From Patagioenas fasciata (taxonomy: Eukaryota > Chordata > Aves > Columbiformes > Columbidae), in NCBI RefSeq assembly GCF_037038585.1, contig NC_092520.1:55580501-55644500 (forward strand): a DNA stretch of 64,000 bases, given 5' to 3'. Of the stretch, positions 35,680 through 46,170 are shown piece after piece (the stretch's first letter is position 1; every line of letters starts with the position of its first letter). The position numbers and the translations under genes were made by a program. The notes under the pieces were generated by a model. The model was not told the origin of the DNA, searched no databases, and was given only the letters and a program-made list of their open reading frames with translations.

Positions 35680-36215
35680 ATGGACGAGCGCTTCAACAGG
35701 TGGCTGCTGCCGCCGCTGCTGGCGCTGCTCTTCTTGCTCATCATCTACCAGTACGTGTCGCCCGCCTGCCCCGGCGCCGTCTGCCTTCGCCGCCCGCCGG
35801 CCTCCGCCGCCCGCCGCGGGGGGGACCCGGCGGAGCGGGACGAGGAAGAGGAGGCGGCGGCGGCGCTGCCGCGGCTGGTGGCCAAGTTCCCGTTCGCGCG
35901 GGGGGAGCTGTGCCGGCGGGTGCGGTTCGACATGCGGGGCCGCGACGTGATCGTGTTCCTCCACATCCAGAAGACGGGCGGCACCACCTTCGGGCGGCAC
36001 CTGGTGCGCAACATCCGCCTGGAGCAGCCCTGCTACTGCCGGGCCGGGCAGAAGAAGTGCGCCTGCCACCGCCCGGGCGGCGACAAGGACACCTGGCTCT
36101 TCTCCCGCTTCTCCACCGGCTGGAGCTGCGGGTTGCACGCCGACTGGACGGAGCTCACCAGCTGCGTGCCCGCTGCCATGGAGCGCCGCGGCTGCGCCGG
36201 CAACCGCACCCTCAG
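35680..36215 (+). CDS. HS6ST3: HS6ST3 coding exon 1, heparan-sulfate 6-O-sulfotransferase 3
   Basis: The enzyme is a type II Golgi membrane protein that transfers sulfate from PAPS to the 6-O position of glucosamine in heparan sulfate. The ATG at 35,680 has a good context (GCCATGG) and gives MDERFNRWLLPPLLALLFLL, a short cytosolic tail plus transmembrane segment (about residues 9-26), then YQYVSP. A stem of about 50 variable residues with an acidic run (54-58) follows. The 5'-PAPS-binding motif is in FLHIQKTGGTTFGRH (93-107). The Cys-rich PCYCRAGQKKCACHRP (117-132) and WLFSRFSTGWSCGLHADW (139-156) blocks follow; the His in LHADW is the likely catalytic base by family knowledge. The exon ends after 178 codons plus two bases at CTCAG|GTCAGT. 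MDERFN and the UGGT2 neighbour point to HS6ST3 rather than HS6ST1 or HS6ST2. The stem is shorter than I recall for mammals. Exon 2 is outside the window. Confidence 0.95.
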
Positions 36216-39200
36216 GTCAGTGCCGGCCGCTCTCCCCACACCGCGGGGGGACGCGGAGGTGGCGGGGGAGCCCGCCCGGGGTGGGGGCTGCCGGCCCACA
36301 CGTGCCCGGTGGCGTCGTGTGCGGCGCTCGACTTCCACCCACTCGCAATCGGATCCCGCATTCTTCGGCGCGGTGGGTACCGTTCTCCGGCACTTTGGCC
36401 AGAGTTGTCCGCCGCCGCCGTCATTAAGAAGCAAAGTTATTTGTTTTTGTTTTTTTTTCTTTAAAAAAAGGTTTATCTCCCGGAGGAGGTTCTAGTTTGG
36501 GCTCTTGCCCTCACTGTTTGTTACCTGTAATGCGTTCGTTTCGCCTCAAATTTAGCGGATTCTGCGTAGCTGCCTGTTGTACACGTTAGTGCGAGAGAAA
36601 TTACTCGGCTTTTTTTTAATTTTTTAAATGCAAGTTCCTCTTAACCTATTTGCCCTTTCGAAACTTGGGTTTAACAAAACACGGCGCTCTTCTGCCTAAG
36701 AAGAGTGCAGAATCCAATGGATCGCTGCAGCTGCTGAGTGGTGTTAACTGGTGGAGTTTGACGCATCCAGAACCACTTAAAATCTTCCCCCGCCCCGTGT
36801 TTCTTGCTGGGGGAAAGGCTGGTTCTGTGCTTCCCGTTGTGCGCTGATCGCTCGCTCTATGTGCGAGCTGCAAGTCAGGAGACGGTGTGTGCCAGGCGTT
36901 CTGCAGGGAACGCAGTGCTAGAAAAAAATGACGCTGCTGGTGTTCTTTTGATAATCTGATGACGGTGGAAAACTTCTAAATTTTGTGTGCATGCTGCCTC
37001 ACTGCGTGTCGTCTTGTATCACGCTTTTTTTTTGGGTGTTACGAAACGTCCCTTCTGTATTTTAAATGGAAAAATTATCAGATGTCTAATCTCTCGGTAT
37101 GGGATAGATTTAGGTGATTCAGTAAGTTTTCGGCTTTGTTCTGAGTTATTTACCGTTAAATCAGATTTTCAGGCTAATATTAGATCCTATCTTTACTTGT
37201 ATGATACATTTTGAACATGTATAGTAAGAATTTAGCAGCTGGATTCTCTCTTAAACCTTTGTACTGTAATGATTGTAATTGCAACATCTGTAAGATGTTT
37301 AGGAAATATAAATTTTTTAATTTCTAGTTATATAGTTTTCCAAATAACTTCTGTCCTTTCATTTTACTGTTCATCTTAATTTTATGAGTTTGCAGACTTC
37401 AAATTTTCAGTAGGACCACTCACACACGGTTTTGTGTCTTGTCATTTAAAAACGGGTACAGTGCATAACATATGTGGACTGATTTTCACAGTGCCTATTC
37501 ATCAAGAGAACAGAGTTGATTATTGTCGTTGTTGAACAATTTGAAGATGATTTGATGCGACCATTAAAGGCCCTCCCATGCGGCAAAGCCAGTCACGTTT
37601 GGCATGACTCCAGTGAGAATAATTTGAATTTATTGTTGATGGTCGGGAACTTGGACTGGACTTACAGGATACTCTTAAGGTTATTCATACAACTTTGTGA
37701 AAAATCTTTAGCTAAAGATTTGTGTGATAGTGTTAAAAAAAAAAAAGTGTGAATGTTTTCAGGGACAAAATAACTTTGTGTTAACTGTATGGCTCTAAGG
37801 AATGGTCAGTAAACTCGTAAACCAGGGAGGGGATGAGGAAGAGAAATACTTGTAGAAATGTCTGAGAATACATAGTCTGTCACTGGAGTCCTTTTTTCCT
37901 ATGTCATGAAGAATATTAGTAGGTAAATAACTGAGCGTTAAATTGAATAGCAGAGATTATGAACGGGCAGTAAAATTGGAGTAGTGGCTTTGGTACTTTT
38001 AAATAAAAAACATGGTTTTATTAAGTAAATTTAGAATTTTGAATTGAATTGTAAAGCAGGTCATAGTGGTTATTTGGTGGATAATTAGTAATTATTTTGA
38101 TTGAAGAAAAACATGTAATGTCATTTCACCATTATAGCTGAATAGTGTTTTCTTAAATTTTTTTGTTTAGTTAGTGAATGATTTTGTTAGTGTGACATTA
38201 TGCTTCTTGATTCATCTTTACGTAAGTGAGGAAGGTGCTGTGAGTAATTATTTGTTGAATTGTTCTAAGTCTCATTTGCCTTTTCATTTTTTCCTTTGTG
38301 TTCTCCTTATAATCACATAGGTTGACTTCAATTTTTTCAATGGGCTGTAAAATGCATCGTGTAACCCTAAAGTACAGATTGTCTCTGCTGTGAGTGTCGT
38401 TGCTCTTGTTGAAGTCGGAATCAAGCCTAAAATACTTTGATGGGAATCTCAGGTCCCAAGAAGGAGCACAGAGCAGAAACTGCTGCTGTGCCTTACTAAT
38501 CTGAACTCTTTGAAGCACAAACACCAGCTCTGATTTTGATGTAACTGAACCTTTACCTCTTAATGTATTTTAATGGTATGAAGTGTCCTGTACCCTTGTC
38601 CTGGCTTAGGTGCTTCAGTATGAAAAGTTGCTTGTTGTCAATGTGTTGGATGCAATTGTGAAGTTGTAGAACTAACTTTCTTTTGTGAAGAATTGTTTCA
38701 AATGCCAGTACTTGAAAACAAAACAAAACCAACAACATCAAAACACACAACAAAACAAACCCAACAACTTTAGACTTTATTTCTTCAAACATTTGCATAT
38801 GTTTTAATTTTCAGGATGTGAGAGATTCTGCTGAAATATCTGCTTAAGTGTTTACAGACATAGGCTATTAGTTTTTCAAACTAATGTATAGTTTTTCACT
38901 TTTACGAAGTTGTTGCCTGGCCAGCGAGGATATTGTGAAGGGTATGCAGCTGAAGCAGTTTTAAATGCTTCTTAGTGTAGTTTTCAGCTATGCATTGTGT
39001 CTACAACTTGGGTTATTTACTCTGCTTTACAAAAAATGGCTGTTAAAACAGAAAGATAACAGAGACTGATGTGAAATACTTTTTTTTAATAAGAGTTCTT
39101 TTATTTCTTTGTACATTTGCTCTGCCCTCTCTGGAAGTCGTTGACGATGCTTGTATTTGGCCTCCACCTCTGGAACTTGGCTTTTCCTTCAGAGGTGCCA

Positions 39201-42200
39201 AGGAGCTGAGACTGCGGAACCTTAGCCAACATTGCTTGAGGAAAGAAAGGGAAGAGAAATGTTGTTGGGTGTCTAACCTGGGTTGCCAGGGAAGAGTTGA
39301 TCTCAGGTCTGAGTGACATTAAGCCACCTCTATAGACAGTGGGGAGATACAGGCAGTTGTTTGGAGGGTCTAAGACGTGTCTGAGACCTTCTCATCTGTC
39401 TTCTGGAGGGGCAGTTCTTCCTTTCACTGATTACAAGGAAAGCCTGGAATAGCTGCTTGGGACTTGATGTCCAAAACTAGATGAAAGGAATTCCACATCT
39501 AATGTTGCAGAGACATTGTCCAACCTGATTGTCCGTTAGGTTACCAGGTAAAACTTGGTTACCAGGTAAAACTTGGTGTGTGAGGTGGAGCTTGCTTTGC
39601 CTCTCTATTTTATGGAGAAGGGATTGAGAGGGGACCTTAGAAGTCCTAATCAAGGCACATTTTCTTCCTTGCTGGTGTGCCAGCAATATCGTTAATAATT
39701 ATTAATTATTACAGGTTTGATTAAACTAGGAAGGTAATCTTTTAAACTGCACACTTGAAAGAACACTGTGTTGAAAGCGTTGTCTAATTTTCTTGTATGA
39801 AACAGTAAAATCAGTCTAATTTTGTAAACCCCAGTGCAGTTTAGTCTTCAAAACTATTGATTTTCTTTCATTTGCTTCCATTATACTCTCCATTTCCTCA
39901 TGCCTGTTTAACTTACTGTGTGCTCTGTTATTCAATGGAAGTATAAATCAGCAGTAAACCTATAAGTCATGTGATCGGGAGACTTGAATGGAAATTATTA
40001 GTAGGATTCCTTTTTGTTATGCTGTCCTGTATTTGACTATTGAGTGCTTTTGAAGCTCTAGCAATAACAGAGAGTAAGGTGGACTCTGTTCTTTGCTGCC
40101 AAGGTAACTGTGGTAATCACAAAAATTTAAGAAGAGCATTAATTGAAAATTAAGATTATACTGAAGTTAGTGGGGAGCAGAAAAAGCACAAAGGTTTAAT
40201 CTGAAAAAAACCTCCACAAATTCTCTAGCATACCTTGGTATCTATCTTCTACTGAAATGAATGTTAGAGCCATTAAGCTGTATATAAGTTTTTTCCATAA
40301 ATCTAAGGAACAGCAGGGATTACAAAATTTCCTGAGGTCCTGCTGCTGACATTGTGGATTCTTTTTCCTTCCTTAAAGCATCCAGCAGTGGAGGCAGGTA
40401 AAAGAACCTTGGTAATCTGCTCGAGGGTTTCATTGTCCTTACTATAAGAAAGTGGTGTTGTATCCCCCCTCAATGCTTAGCATGAATCTTATTAACTTCA
40501 ATTTTAAGCCCATTGTAGTGTCTGTATTTTGGGAAACTGAGAGTAAATGGATCCCCTTTTCTCTGCAGTAGCCTACTAGGTATGTTGGTTCTTAGCATGT
40601 CCTGTTTCAACCTTCGCTTCTTAAAATGTAACCCAATCCAGCTTATTCTGTATTTATTGTAGGCCGTTCTTAACATGCCTCTTCTTAGTATTTGTGTCAG
40701 TTGTTTTCTTGAAATGTGATGTTTCAGTGGGGGTACAGTGTTTAGTTTCTAAGTGTAGTGTGAAGTGGAGCAAAAAAGATTGCTGTGCTTATTCTGAAAG
40801 TTGTACCTGTGATTGTACAGTTCAGTGATGTTTGCCTATTTTGTGCTTGCCTGACATTGACTGTTCAGTTTGGGATTTAGACACTATTCATTTTCTGAAA
40901 ACTACTACTTATATTTCCTATTGTCTTTTTATACGAGCTTTGTGTTCATCCCCCCTGGATTTCATTCCTCTTCTGTCAGTTGCTTTAATATGTAAAATTA
41001 ATTTAGATTTTAATTTTGGCCTTCCTAACTCTTCATCATTGGCATCTTTACTAAGTGTGTTCTGTATTCAGCGTCCATATTGTCAATATGATCACTGAAT
41101 AGAACTAAATCCCACTGTAATAAACATTTTGTTTAATCTAATTTTTCAAATTGCTTTCCAAGGAATTCTGTTCCTGACATATCATATTTTTTTCTAGACT
41201 CTGCTTTTTCTGACTTAGGACGCTAATCAGAAATGTTGTCTAATGTAATACTTCTTAACATTAAAAAAAAAAACCCAAACCCTACTGTTCATTTTTGAAG
41301 TCAATTAGTATATTTTAGAGGGAAATTGGACTGATTTGATCCAACTTCATTGAAACACTAATGCTGCCTGCTAATCTATGCGTTTAAAGATAGTAACTCT
41401 CTTCAACTACTTTTTGCACTGTGCTTGTCTCCTGTCAGATTTGCCCTGTCCAGAGTAGCAGATTAATTATTGATGGAGACAGAACTTTTCAGCATCGGGG
41501 TTGTCACAGCTCTGGAAAACTTTTGACTTGAAGTCTTGTCTTCAGACATTTGAAGCTGCTGCAATAAACCTCAACAGGTTGCCTTGCTGAAGTCTATAAA
41601 AATGACTAGAACTCATGTTTACTGTTAATTGCTAGTATTGATAAAACTGTGGTCAGCACTAATTCAATTGGGAATTGATTGTTCTTATTCACCCATCACT
41701 GTGATTTATAGATAGCTGTGAAACTTAGTAAGTTTTGAGGTAGGGAGGTGCATATAATGAAAATACTCACCTGAGCGGCAGTTCTAGTTGCCTGGAAGAG
41801 AATGTAGTGATTTACTCAAGCAAATTTGCTTGCTCCTTTGATGCAGACCTTTCTGCTTCCTTTTTATTCTAGCTGCTTATATCATGTTGGGGTGGCTTTT
41901 GGCTTCTTCTGGTATTGCATTCTGGAAAATAGGCCGTCTAATAAGATTTTTCTCTAAAATGAAGAAGCTATTCTCTTCTTTGTGCAGGAGCCAGGTAGAG
42001 AAACCCTGGAGGAGGAAGGAGTGAAAGTGTGAGTAGCATCCCCTAGGGCTGTACAGTGTTGTAAGACATAGCAGATGCTGTAACTCTCTTGTGTTATTAA
42101 AATGCTTTTTGATTTTTATTGTCTAGCTGCCTAATTTAGAGTAGTTTTCAATCCTCTTGAATAGGATATTGATTAAAATAAATTCTTAGATAGCTTTGGG

Positions 42201-43514
42201 GTATGTGTTGGTTTGAGGTGGAATGGGAAGAGTTACTGTGTGGGTGGGAAAGGTTGTTGTGTAATGCCATTATGCTGGTAGAGATTAAATCTGTAGACCC
42301 AGCCAGTGGCAAAAATAGGGATAAAATTGTGACCTTACTCTTGTTGTTTTTGAGAACACTTTGTGGAGGAAGAGAAAAATCTGTGCCAGCTCAGCTCTAG
42401 TGATCACACAGAAGCTCAACACAAAGTGTAGAGAGGCGGTTGAAGTCAATAATTTCTCCCTTCAGGTGTGTTTGCAGTTTTCATATGTTCTTTTCCAAAT
42501 CAGCAAGGGTGAAATGGTTCCTCCCAGAGTTTGGTGCAACCGTGGTAGTGAATGGAGCTAATAAAAACTCTGCTGGTCTCTGTGCAGAATGAGATGTGAT
42601 GAAAGGAAGGGAATCTGTATTCTTTAGTGTATTTAGCATTGCATTCAACTTGTAGCCTGTTCTCTGGAAGTACTTGTAACCCAAACTTCTAGTGCTAAAC
42701 GACACTGAGTGTCCTAGTGTTTCCAGTTGCCTTAGAAGGTAACTTAAGTCCCTTTGAAGTTCTGCTATTGATGAACAAGGTTTTCAAACACTGTGTAGGA
42801 GGCTGATTGTATGAATTAAGGGTCTAATTTGGACAGCTGTTGTGATAAAATGATTCAGCCTTGAAACAACTACCAATTGAGAGGGTAAAAATATAATAAC
42901 AAATACTCTGTGATTTTGTTCAAGATGGCATGGATCTTTCAGAACACATTCTAGAGCGGCAAATTCAATAACTCTTGAAGTACAGGTTATTGTCAGCATC
43001 AAGACAATAGTTGATCATTTGTGGTTGCAGAGAGATAGTGATTTCAAACTGGGTCCTTCTTTTTAAAATACTCTGCTTGCGGTCTGTTACATGATCAGTG
43101 CTTGAGATCCTGATATGTATTGACTAAAAAAGTATAAAATGTGTTCTCGTAGGGATAGGGCCTTTTGTATTCAAGCTCAGAGGACTTTGCTTCTGCTGTG
43201 AAGCTTGCTTGTTAGATGACCTCAAATATACTTCTACAAAGATCTGGAGTTTGGCCCACAGCTTAAAATCGTCGTAGAAAAAGTAGAGGGCGGAGGGGCG
43301 ATAGGCTTGTGATTAATGGTTTAAATGTAATGTCTTAACTCCATTACTTTATTTAGAAATGAGTTATCTGTTAGGAAATGGTTGATACTAAGTGGATTTC
43401 AGATATATTAGAAACGTTGCATTTGTACACTTATATGTCAGTTGTGAACGTGTATTAATGCAGGTTGAAGTGTGGCTCTGAGTGTCTACAAACTGATAGA
43501 GGTGCCAAACAGAG
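36216..43514 (+). other. HS6ST3: HS6ST3 intron 1, first section
   Basis: The CpG island fades by about 36,430. After that the sequence is AT-rich intron. A perfect 18-base tandem duplication lies at 39,539-39,576. I recognise no gene. A TGTGTTGG start at 42,205 hints at an LTR fragment but could not be confirmed. Confidence 0.7.
39539..39576. repeat. 18-base tandem duplication
   Basis: Two exact copies of GGTTACCAGGTAAAACTT stand head to tail. This is a local duplication with no obvious function. Confidence 0.9.
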
Positions 43515-43590
43515 AATGTTCTGAGTTGGAAGGGACCCTCAAGGATCATAGAGTCCAACTCCTGTCCCTGCACAGGACAACACAAACTAC
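43515..43590 (-). mobile_element. CR1-type LINE 3' tip
   Basis: The plus strand reads GAATGTTCTGAGTTGGAAGG, then CAAGGATCATAGAGTCCAACTC and CTGCACAGGACAACAC. This is the inverse of the 3' end found at 8,268-8,345. Only about 75 bases remain. Confidence 0.85.
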
Positions 43591-44944
43591 TGGCTTAGTA
43601 GTGGGGAAATCTTGAGAGCCTTATGAAGAATAGTTGCAGGGAGGGGGATATCAATGACCACATGCAGCTCCAGTTTCCAAAGACAAAATAGTGAAGGACT
43701 GATGAAACAAACCACGCTACTCATCATTGACTTGAGACCAGACTTCCTAGTTCTGTGAAGCAGCTTGATGCTGATGAGAAGGCGGGCCACGTGGTTCCTG
43801 GTTTTGTTTGGTACTGGTAGGGAATGTCCCCTTCAGGATGTTAAGAGTATGTGGAGGAGTTGACCCATCTGAGACCGTTTACTTTCTACAAACAAACCTT
43901 AAAGTGAGGTGAGTAAAAGAATGAGGATACTTCACAAAACACTAATCAAAAACGTCCAATTTTTTCAAATTCTCATCTGAAGTCTAATAATGTAAATGGA
44001 AAGGGCTTGCTGACTTACAGATTTACATTTGTAGGACTCGGGCATGTTCGACTTTTAAATACACGTTAAATGAAATTATAGAGGTAGTAATGTAGGAAAA
44101 AAAGCTTCATTTTTTTAACCAACTAGCCTATTTCTAACTCTTTTTTTGAGCTGGCTTTTGTTTAAGTAGCAACTACATTTGTATCTCGGTATTTGTGTAT
44201 TTTCACATTGCAAAGTAGCTACTTTACATTTTTGACTTTATTTCCATGTGTCTTTGCACGTAGGCTATGGCTGAGAATGTGGGGGTGGGCAGAATAGCAG
44301 CTGATGGTGTTTGCTTGAGGAACTCCTCAGAGTAAAAGGGGAAAGAAGAGAAGCAGTGTAGGAACAAGCCCAAAGTTAGGCTGGAGTCTGGAAGACAGCA
44401 GAAGAGACAAGGAAGCAGAAATAAAGCTACACTTGTGAGGTGAAGGAAGGATAAAAATTATGCAATTTGAAAGTTCACTTTTTCCAAATGAAACTTCATT
44501 TAGGGTTTAAAGCTCTCCATATGTTCCTTTATAGTTGCTGGAATAGAAAGATGTGAAAATAATGAGAAACCAGCTAGTTTCAGCTCCTGTCCTGCATAGG
44601 TCTTGTCTTTTTTTGGCATAAGTTTCCCAGGTCAGGTGTTATAAGAGACCCAAATGTTAAATTAAGCATCTTCATTTTAAAACCCCAGTAGCACAGGTGT
44701 CATGTACTATTTTCATCCTTTAACTGGGTCTTAATTTTTAGTAGTGAGAGTCAGACCATTATTTTCCAAGAAGCTTCAAATGTGAGTGATGGATAACTTC
44801 CGTAACTGCAAAAACTTTGTTAACATGCCAGAAAAGCCTCTGTCAGGCTAAAGCTGTATCTTTTCTGCTGTTGACTTAACGAGGTTTAGAGAAGAGTATT
44901 AAATATTTTTTGTTGCTCTCTACTACTGGTCATTTGGATTTATT
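43591..44944 (+). other. HS6ST3: HS6ST3 intron 1, section without recognised features
   Basis: AT-rich intronic DNA. I see no repeat family or coding signal in it. Confidence 0.6.
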
Positions 44945-45640
44945 ATAGAATCATTTAGGTAGGAAGTAGTTTAGCTCAAACCCCTGTTCAAAAGTCATTC
45001 TCACTAGAGCAAATTGCTCTGAGTTTTGTCCAGAAATTTTGAGTAACTCCAAGGATGGAGATATCACATGTCCCTGAGCAACCTCTTCCAGCGTTTGACC
45101 ACCCTTGTGGGAGAAGAGCTTTTCTTCTCACCTAGCTGAAATTTCCCATTTTCGAACTGGTTTTCATTTCTTCATGTCTTATTGCTCTTTGCATCCAAAA
45201 AGAGTCCAGTTGTGACTTTTTTATACACTCCCAGAGGAAAATTCAACAGAGTAATAAGGTCTAAACCTAGCTCACTCAGCCACATCTTCTGTGTCATATG
45301 TCCCAGCGCCTTGATCATCTTGGCAGCCGTCTACTAACAGTGCCCATTATACCAAGGTTTGTCTTTTACTGGTGAACCCAAAATTGGGTGCATCACTCCA
45401 GGTGCTGTTTTACCAGTGCTAAATGGGGGAGTGAGGGGAGGTCACTTCCCCCAGCTTGCTGGCTAGCCCCAGCCAGCATAGCCTTATACTTGATCAGCCT
45501 GTTCCACTTGCAAAGGGCACGTTGTTAGCCACCGGGAGCCCCAGATCTTTTTCTGCAGAGCTATGTCCTAGCCACTCAGTGCCCAGCATGTTGTCATGCG
45601 TGTTCCTACTTTACCTCGGGTGCAAGTTTTTTCTTTTACT
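44945..45640 (-). mobile_element. CR1-type LINE fragment (3' region)
   Basis: The 3' terminus is at TAGAATCATTTAGG (44,946 onward). The antisense of the CR1 3' coding end follows: the ACCACCCTTGTGGGAGAAGA block at 45,099, then the TTTCTTCTCACCTAGCTGAA block, matching the plus-strand copy at about 51,870-51,930. Further right come the CAGGTGCTGTTTTACCAG-like and CAGCTTGCTGGCTAGCCCC-like parts of the CR1 3' region. It is old and diverged. Confidence 0.78.
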
Positions 45641-45642
45641 TA

Positions 45643-45860
45643 GAATCATAGAATGATTTGGGTTGGAAGGGACCTTAAAGGTGATCTACTCCAAGCCCCC
45701 TGCAATGAGCAGGGACATCTTCAACTAGATCAGGTTGCTCAGAGCCCCATCCAGCCTGACCTGGGACACTCCCAGGGATGGGGCATCCACAGCTTCTCTG
45801 GGCAGCCTGTTCCAGTGCCTCACCTGTTCACTGTCTCACCATCCTCACAGTAAACCACAG
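45643..45860 (-). mobile_element. CR1-type LINE 3' fragment, adjacent copy
   Basis: The plus strand begins AGAATCATAGAATGATTTGG and continues GTTGGAAGGGACCTTAAAG, GGGATGGGGCATCCACAGC and CTCTGGGCAGCCTGTTCCAG, a canonical inverted CR1 3' end. It is fresher than its left neighbour and sits between two older CR1 segments, so it is probably nested within them. Confidence 0.9.
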
Positions 45861-45949
45861 GCTGTGGTTGATCTTCACGAGGTTTCCATCAAAACAGTTC
45901 TCTTCCCACTTGAAGTTGCTCTGAATAGAAGCACTGTTCTCTGGAGTAT

Positions 45950-46170
45950 TGATCTCTTTCTCTAGTCTGGGGTTATCTAGGAGCCTGCTGAGACCAGACT
46001 CTGTCACATCGCCTAGGTCAATAATACTGACCTTTAAACAGCATTGGCATCACTGTCACTTCTTGAGTGACACAAGTAATCAGCCACCAGCTGGATTTTG
46101 TACTAACCCACCCCCACTTGCAGCCCAATTGGACATCTTGCTATATTGGCCTGTCTCATAATCCTTATCT
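45950..46170 (-). mobile_element. CR1 ORF2 (reverse transcriptase) fragment
   Basis: Its antisense frame matches the antisense frame at 51,600-51,780: both carry TFKQ(H/C)WH, FLSDTS and NQ(P/R)PAGF. It is therefore a piece of the same CR1 region in opposite orientation. It is likely the upstream part of the 44,945-45,640 element, split by the nested copy. Confidence 0.7.

Noticed and set aside
35547-36464. 305-codon open frame overlapping HS6ST3 exon 1, and several other 130-190 codon frames on both strands at 35.0-36.5 kb
   Set aside because: They are shadows of a GC-rich CpG island with few stop codons. Only the 35,680 frame carries the sulfotransferase motifs and ends at a proper splice donor.
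42205-42600. Possible LTR starting TGTGTTGG with AATAAA near 42,560
   Set aside because: No clear 3' end, no target duplication and no second copy in the window.
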